Positions 47,106 to 61,249 of a stretch of DNA of 64,000 nt are shown here, piece by piece. Source of the DNA: Nymphaea colorata (taxonomy: Eukaryota; Streptophyta; Magnoliopsida; Nymphaeales; Nymphaeaceae). Numbering within the stretch: position 1 is the first letter of the stretch; each line of letters opens with the position of its first letter. The translations under genes were made by a program, and so were the position numbers. Under the pieces are notes generated by a model. The model did not search any database, had not been told where the DNA came from, and saw only the letters and a program-made list of their open reading frames with translations. The stretch lies in NCBI RefSeq assembly GCF_008831285.2, contig NC_045147.1:6974334-7038333 (forward strand), given 5' to 3'.

Positions 47106-49761
47106 ACATGGTGTGGTTTTAGATATAAATATAATTTGTAATGTATTTGAAATCCATGTTCACATAACAGACTATAAATGATGCAAGTACTGGACAAAAC
47201 ATACAAATCGATAGAACATAAATAAAAAATCAAACAGAAGAGGTAGGATGGAACACGGTCTTCTGATTTTAAAACCATCAAACAATGGGCAGAGAACACC
47301 AATGACAAGATGGATAGGATAAGGCTATGGTAGACAGGAACTCCTATCCATTTTGTCCATAGGAACAGTTATCCAACAATCTCTTTGCCTATTTGGATCA
47401 TGGATTTCAACTCAAGGCTTTGGATTCAAATCATGAACCTTATGTTGATCTAAACCATGATGTTAAACCCAAGTCTAGCATACTTGGATTTGGGATTTTG
47501 GACTCTAAATATTGTTTTATGGATTTTGCATTATAAATTTCAAGCTATGGATCTCATATTATGGATATCAAATTTTGGATCTCAAATCTTAGGTTTTGGA
47601 TCTTGGATTTCAGAGCTTAGATTTTGGATCTAATTCCACAGTAAATAAGTATTTGATCATAAACCTTAGATCAAATCCCATACAAGCATGAGCAAATAGA
47701 AGATTTTAAACTATGACAATCATCACATTTGGATCTTTTCTTTCAGAGTTTGGATATAATAAGATCAAATTATGAGATATAAGATCACATTTATTGGACC
47801 TCTTTCCACCGAACCTTGGAACATGAATTTTGCCTCTCCATAACAGAACATGATATTTTAGTACTTTATGACATTTTCTATTTCAATTTATCACAATAAT
47901 TATATAATCTATGAGATCATGATTATAAATTTTGGATTTGGGTCAAATTGTTCTCTTGATAGATCCACGTTCTATACCCAAGTTCTAGTAGAGGCTGGAC
48001 TCCAAGCAAACATGACCTAGTTATTGCATTCATCATATTAGATTTAAAATATCGATTTGCATTGATCTATGATGATCTTGACATGAACAAACTTCTAATT
48101 AATTTCTTCTTGTTCATTGGTGCATTTTTGAGATCTGTTTAGATGTTAAAATATATACAATTTCAAAACTAGGGCACGTTTGCTTTCTTAGGTTTTAGAC
48201 GATAAGAGTTGGAACATTTAGTCTAGTTTAGTCTAGTCCTTTGTTAGTTTTACTTCTAGTAAAGGTGACAAGAATGATCAGACCTCATTTTGACAAGTTG
48301 GGTCCCATTTCTTCGAATCCTATACAAGGAACAAAAGCGAGCATATGTGAAGCATATCCCATTTATATGGTCTGCATGTAAGATTGAAAATTGTACGTAT
48401 AAACAAAAGTGAGATCCGTGATGGAACTTATCACTATCTAACTAGATAAAATGTTCAAATTTTCTATATTCTAAATGTTGTCCTACCTTTAGAGTCATTT
48501 AGATGCCCTCATTTGATGGATATGTACATTTCTACTATGCATTAGGACTTAGAATCGTGAGGGAATTTTCCTGTTCATGTAAATATACAAACTACCTCTC
48601 TCATTTTATGAATTGTTTGAAAACAATGTCGGCCTCTCCCTTTGATTGTAATCCCCATCTTAGGCCATCCTGCATTCAAACCAACTGTTTGTGCATGTGA
48701 TTGAATATTTCTAAGTTTCTTCTCACCTATATGTCCTAGTTATCATGTCACAAAGCACTCACTGTATGCATTAACTTGGGATGGTTCAATAGCGGGACCA
48801 ACCTAGGTGGGTATTGGCCATCTCTCACCTGTACTAAGGCATTAGCCCAGTACATTGGTGAGTGATCAAGAGAAACAAAGACCCTTAACCCTTAGAATGA
48901 AACAGTTTCAGGGAGTTTATGCTACGTACTTTGGACTTCTTGTCCAGGAATATAGGATACTTGGTATAGAACAACTAATGATCTCCAATCCCAGTATCTA
49001 TTTCTAGGTGATGAAACTGATTTCAAACATTTATTTGCATGATGGACTAGTGTCATTAGGGGGTGTTGTTTGAAGCATTATGTGCATATCTTGTCTGATT
49101 ATATGTTTATCTCTTCTTCATGTGTCACATTTCATTAATCTCATGCACATCATGTTCATCAAAAACTAATAGACGTTCTAAAAGAATCTTATTTTTCTAG
49201 TGTCAAAACCATCGAGGATTTTCAATCTATGTTTTATCCCCTAGATTTCTCTTCAATCAGACAATGTCAAAATGTCACACATGAAGTCTAAACCTCCTAT
49301 TGAGTTGATTCTAGTAGACATACTCTCTTCACAAAGTCTGCCCACCTTCCCATTTCGTTTTCAGATTCTTATATATTTGTCCTGCCACATTTCATCCAAT
49401 CAAGTCATTAGATTTTTATCCATGTTTTATCTCTATCATGATCCTCCTTATTTTGGGGACTCACCTATCATTCATCAAACATCAGGTATCACAAGCATTC
49501 ATTATGGCAAACGTACGTGATCACAAGGTGATGAGGATGGAGAACCAGAAATCCAGGAAGAGATCAAGAATCCTCAAGTTGATCTCACCCTAATGCTGGT
49601 GATTCATAAGATGGTCCAGTAGGTGATGCATGATGGAGTAGTAGTTGGGCTAAGTAACAAGAATTTTGAGGGCTCTATCAGGCTAAAGAGCCAAAGTTTC
49701 ATGCTTTTGCACATGGTTTTGCACTTCAATGGACCCAAAATTCTCAGGTTTCAATCACAAT
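47106..49761. other. Unrecognised AT-rich region with ttggatctca-type repeats
   Basis: Between about 47390 and 47660 a motif of the form tttggat(c/t)tcaaat recurs many times in degenerate form, suggesting an old short-unit tandem repeat. The rest, up to the array at 49762, shows no coding signal that I recognise. Confidence 0.45.
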
Positions 49762-50774
49762 CCTGATAACCATTCCTTAAAAAGATCCATATTCTATCTT
49801 GCAAGCACTTAATGGTTTTAGTTTCTCAAAAACGACAAGAAAATTTCAAATGATTTGATGATCTCTGAAAGACAAGTTTTGACAAGATATCACAAGCCAT
49901 GGAGAAAGCCAAATGAAGCAAAAGAAATCGAAAGTCAAGGTAATGTCACTAACTTTGACCACTAGAAAAAAAAAGAACTTATTAAGAATCAACCAGATAA
50001 CAAAAGACTAAGTTGACCTGAGCAAAGTAAGCAAAATTTGAAAAAAATGAGTGTTAAGAGATGGCTGGGGTAAACATAGTTGTTCCAATAGGTTAGTACT
50101 TGAGAGTACCAAGTGCTAAATTGGTTGCATCTATTATGTGAAGTTATGTGAACTATGAACATTTGTCCAGTCATAGCTTCTATAGTCTTCTAAGCTCAAA
50201 CAAGTAAGTATGAATGGTGTTCAATACCTGGTACCCTAAAGACAGCTGGTCTAGGAGCTACCAACCCAAAACTCATTATAATGGTTCAATAGAAAGCTTG
50301 ATAGATATGACATTGCATTTGATGAAGCTACATAATCATCAAAGCAATGAAGCCTCGTAGTAGCCTATGGGGTGGTGAGGCATGTAACTTGTAGGTGAAG
50401 GTCAGCTTGAAACGTCAAGAAAGCAAGAACAAGAATGAAAAGAGCTAAAAATGGCCAAATTTAAGGAAGAATTCAAAACAAGCAAAATGACTGTTTGAAA
50501 AATCAAGGTCACACAAAATTCTCTGATGATAAAAATATAAGCTTCTTATGACTACAAAGGAAATCAAGAAAGTGACAAGTTCTGCACTAAGATACCTTAT
50601 GACATAGAGAGCAACTCTTCTTGGTTTATCATTTGGAAATGAAAGAACAATAGTTTTAGATGACATTTATAGTAGTGGTTGAAACATTTTTGTCCTTACA
50701 AGAATAAAATCATGCGGTACTTACAAAATACAAAAGATACAAGCAAATGTACTTTATCAAATTTAACAAGCATT

Positions 50775-51100
50775 TCCATGAGCACTCACATTTTTAGGTG
50801 AGATTTTTGTGCTTCGGGGCACATAGGCATACAAGTACATGCAAACTAATGCATTAATTTCACAAGCACTCACTTTTTCATGTGAGATTTTTCCACTTTG
50901 GTGCACATAAGCATACATGTATATGCACTCCAAATCATAGACTTCGCATTTCGCAAGCACTCACATTTTTTATGTGAGAATTCTGCACTTTGGCACATAC
51001 AAGCATACAAGTATATGCACTCCAATGCATAGATTTCACAAGCACTTGCATTTTTTTAGTAAAATTTTTGCACTTCGAAGGACCCAAATTTCAAATCTTT
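50775..51100. repeat. Subrepeats of about 95 bp in array copy 1
   Basis: A unit containing cacaagcactcacattttt, gtgagatttttgcactttgg and catacaagtacatgcactcc recurs about every 90-110 bp. Equivalent blocks lie near 52470-52800, 54235-54570 and 56045-56400. Confidence 0.85.
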
Positions 51101-52859
51101 ACAAGCACTCACATTCGCAAGTTTCAAAATGACTTCATCTTCGACACACCATTGTCATGCATTAGTGCATACATATTTCAAATCTTTACAAGCACTCATA
51201 TTTGCAAGTCTCAAAATGCTTTCATGCTTATGCACACCATTGTCATGCTTTAGTGCATATAAATGTCAAGCATTCGTATTCATATAAGACCCACAAGGAG
51301 AACCGCAAGCACTCATATTCATATGAGACACACAAGCTCTCGTACTCGTAGGAGACTCACAAGCATATAAGAAATCACATTTTAATGTGAGATTTCACAC
51401 TCTGTGCATGTTTTCAGATTTTGGTGCACATTTTTCACATCTTGACACAAACAAGCATCACAAGCCTGATAACCATTCCTTATAAGATCTATATTGTATC
51501 TTGCAAGAGCTTAATGGCTTCAGTTTCTCTGAAATGACAAGAACATTTCAGCAATGATTTGATGATCATCGAAAGACAAATGACAAGATATCATAAGCCA
51601 TGGAGGAAGCTCAATGAAACAATAGAAACCAAAAGGCAAGGTAATGTCACTAACTTTGTCCATGAGAAAAATAAGAACTTAGCAGCAATCAATTAGAGGA
51701 CAAAAGACTAAGCTGACCTGAGCAAAGAGGCGAAATTTGAAAAATGAGTGTTAAGAGATGGCTGGGGTAAACATAGTTTTTCTACTAAATTAGTGCTGGA
51801 GAGTACCACGTAAGTGCTAAATTGATTTGCATCTATTCTGTGAAGTTATGTGAACTATGAACATTTGTTTAGTCTTGTGTTCTAAAGTCTTTTGAGCTCA
51901 AGAAGGTCTGAATGGTGTTATATACTTGGTACCCTAGAGCCAGCTAGTCTAGGAGCTACCGACCCAAAACTCGTTATAATGGTTCCATAGAAAGCCTGAT
52001 AGACAGGACAATGCATTTGACAAAGCTACATGACCATCAAAGTGATGAAGCCTCGTAGTTGCCTTTGGGGTGTTGAATGCATGTCTGTTGCAGGTGAAGG
52101 TCAGCTTGAAACATCAAGAAAGCAAGAACAAGAATGAAAAGAGCCAAAAATGGCCAAATTTAAGGAAGAATTCAAAACTACCAAAATGTCTATCTGATAA
52201 ATCAAGGATGCAGAAAATTCTCCGATGATAAAAATATAAGCTTCCTATGATTACAAAGGGAATCGGGATAGTGAGAAGTCCTGCACTGAGATACCTCATG
52301 ATAGAGATAGCAACTATTCTCGGTTTATCAATTAGAAATGAAAGGATAATTGTTTCATATGAGATTTCATAACATTGGTTTTTTGTCCTTACATGAATAA
52401 AATCATGTAGGCCCTTACAAAATACAAGAGATACAAGCAAATGGATTTTAACAAATTTCACAACCATTTTCATGAGTACTCACACTTTTAGGTGAGATTT
52501 CTGTACTTCGGGGCACATAGGCATACAAGTACATGCAAACCAATGCATGAATTTGACAAGCACTCATGCTTTTATGTGAGGTTTTTGTACTTTGGTGCGT
52601 AGTAGCATACATGTATATTCATTCCAATTCATAGTTTCCACAAGCATTTCGCAAGCACTTGCATTTTTTTATGTGAGAGTTCTGCACTTTGGCACACAAA
52701 CATACAAGTACATGCACTCCAATTCATAGATTTCACAAGCATTTCACAAGTACTCCCATTTTTTAAGTGAGATTTTTGCACTTTGAAGGACCTAAATTTC
52801 AAATCATTACAAGCACTCGCATTTGCATGTTTCAAAATGATTTCATGCTTTGGCACACC

Positions 52860-53180
52860 ATTGTCATGCTTTAGTGCATACAAATTTCAAAACTTTACAA
52901 GCACTCGTATTCACAAGTTTCAAAATGATTTCATCTTTCGGCACACCATTGTCATGATTTAGTGTATATAAATTTCAAATCTTTACAAGCACTCGTATTC
53001 GTATGAGACCAATAAGCACTCGTATTTCTACAAGCCCCCCTAAGTCACTCGTGTTCGTATGAGACCCACAAACACTTATATTCATTTGAGACCCATAAGC
53101 AGAACCCCAAGCATTCATATTCATATGAGACACACAAGCAGTCATAATCATACATGACTCACAAGCATATAAGCACTTGC
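52860..53180. repeat. Short-unit repeats (cactcgtattcgtatgagacc)
   Basis: In each array copy, the subrepeat block is followed by a cluster of about 25- to 30-bp units built on cactcgtattc(g)tatgagaccca. Equivalents lie at about 51270-51360, 54750-54930 and, poorly kept, nowhere in copy 4. Confidence 0.75.
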
Positions 53181-56100
53181 ATTTTAACGTGAGGTTTCAC
53201 ACTCCATGCATGTTTCTGGACTGTGGTGCACATTTTTCACATCTCGACACAAACAAGCATCACAAGCCTGATAACCATTCCTTATATGATCTATATTGTA
53301 TCTTGCAAGCACTTAATGGTTTCAGTTTCTCTAAAATGACAAGAAAATTTTAGCAATGATTTGATGCTCATCAAAAGACAAAAATTTTGACAAGATATCA
53401 CAAGTCATGGAGAAAGCTCAATGAAACAAAAGAAATCGAAAGTCAGGGTAATGTCACTAATTTGAACCACTAGAAAAATAAGAACTTATGAAGAATCAAG
53501 CAGAGAACAATAGATTAAGTTGACATGAGCAAAGCAGCCAAAATTTTAGAAATTGAGTGTTAAGAGATGACTGGGGTACACATAGTTGTTCTGCTAAATA
53601 GTACTCGAGAGTACCAAGTAAAATGTGAACTATGAACGTTTGTCCAATCATGTCTTCTAAAGTTTTCTGAGCTCAAGCAAGTCTGAATGGTGTTATATAC
53701 CTGGTACCCTGGAGCTAGCTGGTCTAGGAACTACCGACCCAAAACTCGTTATAATTGTTCAATAGAAAGCTTGATAGACATGACATTCCATTTGACAAAG
53801 CTACATAACCATGAAAGCAATGAAGCCTCGTAGTAGCCTTTGGGGAGGCATGTCCCTTGTAGGTGAAGGTCAGCTTGAAACGTCAAGAAAGCAAGAACAA
53901 GAAGCCAAAAAAGGCCAAATTTAAGGAAGAATTCAAAACAAGAAAAATGTCAGTTTAAAACACCAAGGTCACATAGAATTGTCTGATGATAAATATAAGC
54001 TTCTTATGATTATAGAGGGAATTAGGATACTGAGTAGTCCTGCACTGAGAGACCTTATGACATAGAGAGCAACTCTTCCCGGTTTATCATTTGGAAATGA
54101 AAGAACAATTGTTTTAGATGAGATTCATTACATTGGTAAAAAAAGTTTTTGTCCTTACATGAATAAAATCATGTGGGCCCTTACAAAATACAAGAGATAC
54201 ATGCAAATAGATTTGATTAAATTTCACAACCATTTCCATGACCACTCACATTTTTAGGCGAGATTCCCGTGCTTTGGGACACATAGGCATACAAGTACAT
54301 GCAAACCAATGCATGAATTTCACAAGCACTCACATTTTTTTGTGAGATTTCTGCACTTTGGTGCACACAACAATACACGTATATGCACTCCAATTCATTG
54401 ATTTCACAAGCATTTTGCAAGCACTCTCATTTTTTATGTGAGATTTCTGCACTTTGGCACATACAAGCATACAAGTACATGCACTCCAATGCATAGATTT
54501 CACAATCATTTCACAAGCACTTGCATTTTTTAAGTGAGATTTTTACACTTCGAAGACCCCAAATTTCAAATCTTTACAAGTACTCACATTCGCAAGTTTC
54601 AAAATGATTTCATGCTTTGGCATGTCATGCTTTAGTGCATACAAATCTCAAATATTTACAATCACTCGTATTCATAAGTTTCAAAATGATTTCATCCTTC
54701 GCCACACCATTGTCATGCTTTAGTGCATATAAATTTCAAATCTTTAAAAGCACTTGTATTCGTACAAGACCAACAAGCACTCGTATTTGTACAGGCCCCC
54801 CTAAGTCACTCGTATTCGTATGAGACCCACAAGCGTTCATATTCATTCATTTGAGAACCACAAGGAGAACCCCAAACACTCATATTCATATGAGACATAC
54901 AACCACTCATAATCATATGTGACTCACAAGCACATAAGCACTCACATTTTAATGTGAGATTTCACACTCTGTGCATGTTTCTGGACTTTGTGCACATTTT
55001 TCACATCTTGATACAAACAAGCATCACAACCCTAATAACCATTCCTTATAAGATCAACATTGTATCTTGCAAGCACTTAATGGTTTTAGTTTCTCTGAAA
55101 TGACAAGAAAATTTTAGCAATGATTTGATGCTCATCGAAAGACAAAAGTTTTGACAAGATATCATAAGCCATGGAGGAAGCTCAATGAAACAAAAGAAAT
55201 CGAAAGTCAGGGTAATGTCACTAACTTTGGCCACTAGAAAAATAAGAACTTATTAAGAATCAATCAGAGAACAAAAGACTAAGTTGTCCTGAGTAAAGCA
55301 GCCAAAATTTGAAAAAATGAGTGTGAAGAGATGGTTGGGGTAAACATAGTTGTTCCGCTAAATTAGAACTCGAGAGCACCAAGTAAGTGCTAAATTGATT
55401 TACGTCTATTTTGTGAAGTTTTATGAACTATGAACATCTGTCCAGTCATGCCTTCTAAAGTCTTCCGAGCTCAAGCAAGTCTGAATGGTGTTATATACCT
55501 AGTACCCTAGAGCCAGCCGGTCAAGAGCTACCGACCCAAAACTTGTTACAATTGTTCAATAGAAAGCCTGACAGACATGACATTGCATTTGACAAAGCTA
55601 CATGACTATCAAAGTGATGAAGCCTCGTAGTAGCCTTTGGGGTGGTGAGGCATGTCCCTTCCAGGTGAATGTCGGCTTGAAACATCAAGAAAGCAAGAAC
55701 AAGAATGAAAAGAGCGAAAAACAGCAAAATTTAAGGAACAATTCAAAACAAGCAAAATGTTTGTTTGATAAATCATGGACATAGAAAATTCTCCAATGAT
55801 AAAATAAGCTTCTTATGATTACAAAGTGAATCAGGATAGTGACAAGTCATACACTGAGATACCTTATGACAGAGAGAGCAACTATTCTTGATTTATCATT
55901 TGGAAATGAAAGAACAATTGTTTTAGATGAGATTCATAACATTGGTTGATAAGTTTTTGTCCTTACATGAATAAAATCATGTGGGACCTCACAAAATACA
56001 AGAGATACAAGCAAATGAATTTTATCAAATTTCACAACCATTTTCACGAGCACTCACATTTTTAGGTGAGATTTCCATGCTTCGAGGCACATAGGCATGC

Positions 56101-56433
56101 AAGTACATGCAAACCAATGCATGAATTTCACAAGCACTCACGTTTTTATGTGAGATTTTTGCACTTTGGTGCACATAAGCATACATGTATATGCACTCCA
56201 ATTCATAGATTTCACAAGCATTTCACAAGCAATCACATTTTTTATGTGAGATTTCTACACTTTGGCACACAAACATACAAGTACATTCACTCAATGCATA
56301 GATTTCACCATCATTTCACAAGTAGTCGCATTTTTTAAGTGAGATTTCTGTACTTCAATGCACACAAGCAGACAAGTACATGCATTGCAAACACATTCAT
56401 TTCACAAGAACTGCATCAACATCCACACTAGAG

Positions 56434-56434
56434 C

Positions 56435-56469
<35 letters not shown>
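56434..56469. repeat. (AT)n microsatellite at the array end
   Basis: About 18 AT dinucleotides directly after the last subrepeats of the array. Confidence 0.95.
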
Positions 56470-56471
<2 letters not shown>

Positions 56472-58230
56472 TTTTCAAAAGTTTGATTTCAACAACTTCA
56501 CCATTCAAGGGTGGGTGTTTTGCCTTTGCCATCATGCATGGTTCCCCAACTCAATAGCAAAAAGGAGCATCTGTGAACACCAAAAAAATTTCACAAGTCC
56601 AAATGATCATTTTACATTTCACCGTAAAATTTTTAAATTAGTTCTCTAAAACCAAATTTCAAGAACAAGGGTGATTTTTTAACTAAACAGGCACCTTTTA
56701 CACCAGCATTGAGTACCTATACCTATATTACCTAGGTCACTGAAGCTGAAAACTACATAGGTCACTCAAGTTGAATAGCCAGAAATCTCACCAAATTTTT
56801 GAGAATTACCTAAAATGTAAGCAATCAGGTCATTTCTCAATTGTACATTAGCTTAACGGTCTTTAAAGTTAGCTCACTAGGGTTATCACAGCCTAAAGGC
56901 AGCTCCTCTGCTGCTCAAATCAGCTCACTAGAACTTAAAATTGTGAATATAAGCTCAACCTAAAAGAGCAAGCTGAAACCAAGCTAAGATCATGATTATT
57001 TTGCATAAATCAATATTCTCTTATTTTGGATTGAGTTTATTCATCCCGATTTGAGTCTAACTCAGTTATGAGTACTTTCTCTCTCCTATTTTCAAGGATT
57101 AGAGTTGAATTTGAGCTCACCCCAATAGAGTGAGCTGAAACTGAGCTATGATCATGTTTAGCATGTATAAATCAAGCTTTCCTTAGTTCGGTTTGAGTCC
57201 ATTCATCTTCGTTTGAGTTTGGTTCAGTTTCGAGCTCTTTCTCTCAATTGTTTTTTGGGTTTGAGCTAAAACCAAGTTATGATCATGTTTATAATGTAAA
57301 AATCAATCTTTCTTTGGTTTGAGTTCATGCCTTCCTATTTGAGTTCAATTCAGTTTTGAAGGCCATGGGGCTCATTTTTTGGTACTTGCTACACTTTGTA
57401 AATAGATGTCAAGCGCAATTTAGCAAAATTCGCTCAACTATTTCTGATTTTTTAGCATATATTTACATGTAAGCAATCCGAGAACTTTCAGTTCCACCAG
57501 TGAAAATTCCAATAAAAATTAGATTTTAATGGTCCTTCTTTATTTCCCTTTGTAAACATGATGTTTATGGCTTGATAAAAATTTAAATTTGATTTTTAAA
57601 GCAATCCAAGAGGAATTTTTAGCAAGATTTTAACCAGGGCAATCTTGGAGTAGGCCACACGGTTAGTTCAGCTAGATGAAGAAAACTCATCCAGAGCTCC
57701 AAAAATGCACATAGGGGTAAAACAACTATTTCCTTTTTGACCCATATTCTTCTGTATAAACATAGGATAAAGGCCACATATACTTTGTTTTATGCTTTTC
57801 TTTGATTTTTAGAACCTTAGTTCAAACCAGCCTCCTTGTTTGAGCTTGCTTCATATCAAAATCACACACAAGGGTATTTTGGTCATTTACCATCATACAT
57901 GTATTTTCATAAAACCTAACTTATGAGCCTCATGAACCTAAGTTAGTTTTTTATATGCATTTACATGAATCTAGTAGGCTTGAGCCCAGTTCCAGCCTAC
58001 TCCAATTTCTCACTAAACCAAAGTTTTTCAAAAAACAACACCCAAGCTGAGCCTAGTAGTCCTATGACCAACCTAGGTCTGAGTTTTCAAAACTGTACCT
58101 GCCCTAGGTCCAATCCATGTCATGCAACTTGAGCCCAATAGTTTGTTTCTTGCTTAGGTCTTAAATTTCTCTTAGTTGCTTTATTAAAGTTTTAGTTTAG
58201 CATGTTTATTTTCTATATTAGATTTATTTT
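56470..58230. other. Spacer with ctgagctatgatcatgttta-type repeats
   Basis: At about 56980, 57150 and 57270 a sequence of the form gctgaaaccaagctatgatcatg followed by a cttagttcggtttgagtcca-like stretch recurs at 130-170 bp. This is a degenerate three-copy tandem repeat. Nothing coding was seen in the rest. Confidence 0.55.
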
Positions 58231-61200
58231 TGTCACACCCCAACCTTTTAACCCACAACGCCCCCCCCCCCCCTTTTTTTTTCTAAACATAAAGCATCGA
58301 GGTATGATTACCCAACAATTCAAAAAGACGATGAGCCAAGCAATTCAAAACAATGGGGTGAACTTTCATTTATATAACCATTTTGTTTCATACAAAGTCA
58401 CATCTATGTGCATGACCAAAATGCCCCAAAATTATAACGTTGATGCCTAACAAAAGGAGGACATCAATAAAACCAAAACATGACGCGCTGGCACTACAAA
58501 CGACAATCCCAAAACCTTCCCAGTAGGACGTGAGTGAAGCCATCTGCTCAACCTGTTGCCCCGAGTCCGCCAAAACCTGAAAAAGAAAACAACTGAAGGC
58601 TCAGCCTTCGCAGTATGGCAACAAGCCAGGAAAATGCCAAACCCTCTCAAGTAAGGCTCAAATAAAAGAACAAATATCAACCCATCTATCGTCATGTTGT
58701 GTCAGAGTACGACACGTAAAAGCCACTTGATGGCCACACTAACACAACATCAGTCACATGCGAAGCATGCTTAAACATAACACTTGCATTCATATCAATC
58801 ACATATACGTCAGTCACACGCATTCTATCAAACACATTACATTTTCATTAACTTTAGTGCATTAACAGTTCCTGTGGGTGCAACACAGACACGTGCACAC
58901 CGCGGGCGGCCTACAGCCGAGAGACAATCCCCGTGGTGGCCCATAACAGTATGGATCCATTTCACCCGCTGTGGCGGTAGAGCACTCATCCCTGGATGTG
59001 TGAAGTCCAAGGTGAGATACTCAGCCTTCCCTAGGACACCCAGGTTGGGAAGGCGGGAGCCCAACGCTCCAAGCACAACACACAACAGAACCCTGGGGCC
59101 TTGCACCGCCTACGCTCTGACAGGCGAGACCAGTGGCAAACAAGGGGGACGTCTCCCAAACACATAGCCACATCCCACTGGCCTCACATCTCTTAGTTAT
59201 TCATTCTTATCATTATAGTTACACATTCACAAGCTGACTGGCTAGCACATGAGGCTAGTACACTTCACGAGTGCACCCACACCTCCGATTACCTCCACAT
59301 GAGGTCTATAAATACAGTAACAGTCATTGCTAGCCGTCATACCATACGGGTACAACTACCCTCCAAAACATCCATTTGCATCATTGCCCATGGCAATGGA
59401 TATGCAACAACATACACATTCATATCAATCATCACATCAATCCTCACATCAATCACGTCAATCACCTCTTTGAAAAACTTAGCCAATCCATAGAGAGTAG
59501 TCTCAATCTGCGGTTGGCTCGTAGCTGTCCTATGCAATTATCATTCTATGATGCTTTCTAACGCACAATTGGGGTCGATGAGACACTCGACTCGATACCC
59601 CGCCTCATCTGTCCTAAACAGATATCAATTCTAGCATGCACATACCAATGCGTAACAATTTTAAAACGAATGACTAATAATCTTTCTAACCCATTCATAT
59701 CATGTAAGCAACATACATATACTCATTCACAAAACAATCAATCAATTAACATCACAATTCTAGGATCCCTTGATCCTAAGGGCACCCAATCACACATTTG
59801 CCCCAGGCAAGAATTTGCCTGGAAAGTTGCCATACCTGTGGTGTGCTCACCAAATTCTTCAAAATGCCTCAAGCTTCGAACTCAAGGTCGACGGGATGTG
59901 CCCGGTGCACCTGCAAACATAAACAAGAATAAGGTTTCTACTAGATACCTACATCATTCAAATAGAAACAAACAGATACAAAAATAAAATCCTTGAGGCA
60001 CGTGTCGTCGTCTCAAGAGGGTGTCGACGGGATGTGTCGACCAACAAGCTCTCCAATAGGCCTCCTCCTTTACGCCTTGACGTTGCCTCGAAATATCAAA
60101 ACCCTCAACCATCAATCAATCCATCACTAATTCCTTCCTCAATAACGTTCTTTAATTAAGACATCAACCCCAAAGTCACATCCAAATACGTATATTTTCC
60201 CTAATTAACTTCATGATACACCCGTTCAAGGAAGTCTGCGATACACTCCCTAAGACGGTTCTAAATCTTCTCCACAACCTCACAATCTCTACCATGCTTC
60301 CCTAAAGCTTCGAAAATTAATCCATCATGCTTAAACGATCATTAAATACATGAATCATTACTTCCCAACGCAAATCCTAAGTTTCCCCCAAAAACAAAAT
60401 CACTAACATGCGTCCCAAAATCATCAATTCTAAGCTCTAGCATGCTCGAACAATAATTATACATGCTTTAGAAGATAATATTCATTACTTTGAGCATGAT
60501 TAGGTATCGCTCACCCCAAAACAAGCGTCCAAACTGCTACAACCCTTCTAGCAACCACTTAACACGTCCGATCAAGTGCCAATGCTCGAGATTGCTTGCT
60601 GCCGCTACTCACTACATGCCCTACTAGCTGGTGAGAGGGGAAAAACGTCCCTAAACCGCAATCCAACCCCAAAACGCCATGAAAAGAGTCAACACACGTC
60701 CAATAAAGTTCAACACAAAATCTGTTGCTAGGAGAGACCCACGGTAGTAGTGGGAAAAGCTGAAACGAACAAGAGAAAAGGGACGCTGACAGAGAGGAGA
60801 GACAGAGAGAGGAGGGGTTCAGTCAAGGGGGAAAACGGCAGTGGGGTGAGAAAAGAGAGAAAAAGCAGGTGGGGAGTGCGGGTGAGTGAGAAGAGGGTCG
60901 AGCGGTAGAGAACCAGCGGAAAGAGGGGAAAGAAAGTGGCGAGAGAGAAGAAGAGGGGACGTGCGACAGAGAAAAACAAACACAAAAGGGCATGAGTGGT
61001 AGAGAAGGGAAAATCGCACGAGAGAGACGGTTTACCAAGCCGCCGCCGCCGTAGTCGCCGTTCCAGCCACCACCACACCAACCGCCACTCTCCTCCCTCT
61101 GCGCTGTCACGGGAGACCACCAGGAGACGACGAAGAAGGAAGGGAAAGGCGAGGGAGAAGGGCCTCGCGTCGGGCCCTTACGCGAGTGGGGGTCGGGTCC

Positions 61201-61249
61201 GGGTCTGGACCCTAACTCGACCCGACCCGCCGAACCAGCGAGCGTTACA
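58231..61249 (-). repeat. Probable 3' LTR (3 kb) of a Ty3/gypsy element
   Basis: On the minus strand it starts TGTAACGCTCGC directly after the purine-rich TTTTAGGAGGGTAGGA that follows the pol end. It would end GGGGTGTGACA at 58231. LTRs of several kb are common in Tekay/Del-type chromoviruses. Features inside are a C-run at 58260-58272 and purine-rich stretches at 60770-61000. The left end is inferred from the TG...CA form only; the other LTR is outside the window. Confidence 0.6.

Larger units (their letters stand above)
49762..56413. repeat. Macro-tandem array, four copies of a 1.7-1.8-kb unit
   Basis: The landmark gataaccattccttat recurs at about 49764, 51470, 53269 and 55035. A second landmark (atgaagcctcgtagt) recurs near 50346, 52045, 53820 and 55617. 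A third (ataaaatcatg near ttacaaaatacaa) recurs near 50704, 52397, 54165 and 55974. The spacing is 1.69-1.81 kb. Copies are diverged and the last is shorter. Each unit has a unique-like half (gacaag..., cctggtaccctagagc...) and a half made of shorter subrepeats. No protein, LTR or TIR signature was found. Small frames here are repeat shadows. Confidence 0.9.

Noticed and set aside
47096-49520. Scattered frames of 60-82 residues
   Set aside because: Lengths are as expected by chance in AT-rich DNA, with no splice context or motif.
50445-56338. Many 60- to 120-residue frames in the macro-tandem array
   Set aside because: The same frames recur in shifted form in each repeat copy and read as tyrosine/histidine-rich repeat translations.
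49762-56413. CRISPR-like array
   Set aside because: The repeats are long, diverged and in plant nuclear DNA, without uniform spacers or cas genes.
58784-59167. 127-residue plus-strand frame
   Set aside because: It lies inside the presumed LTR, has an opposing frame of similar size, and resembles no family.
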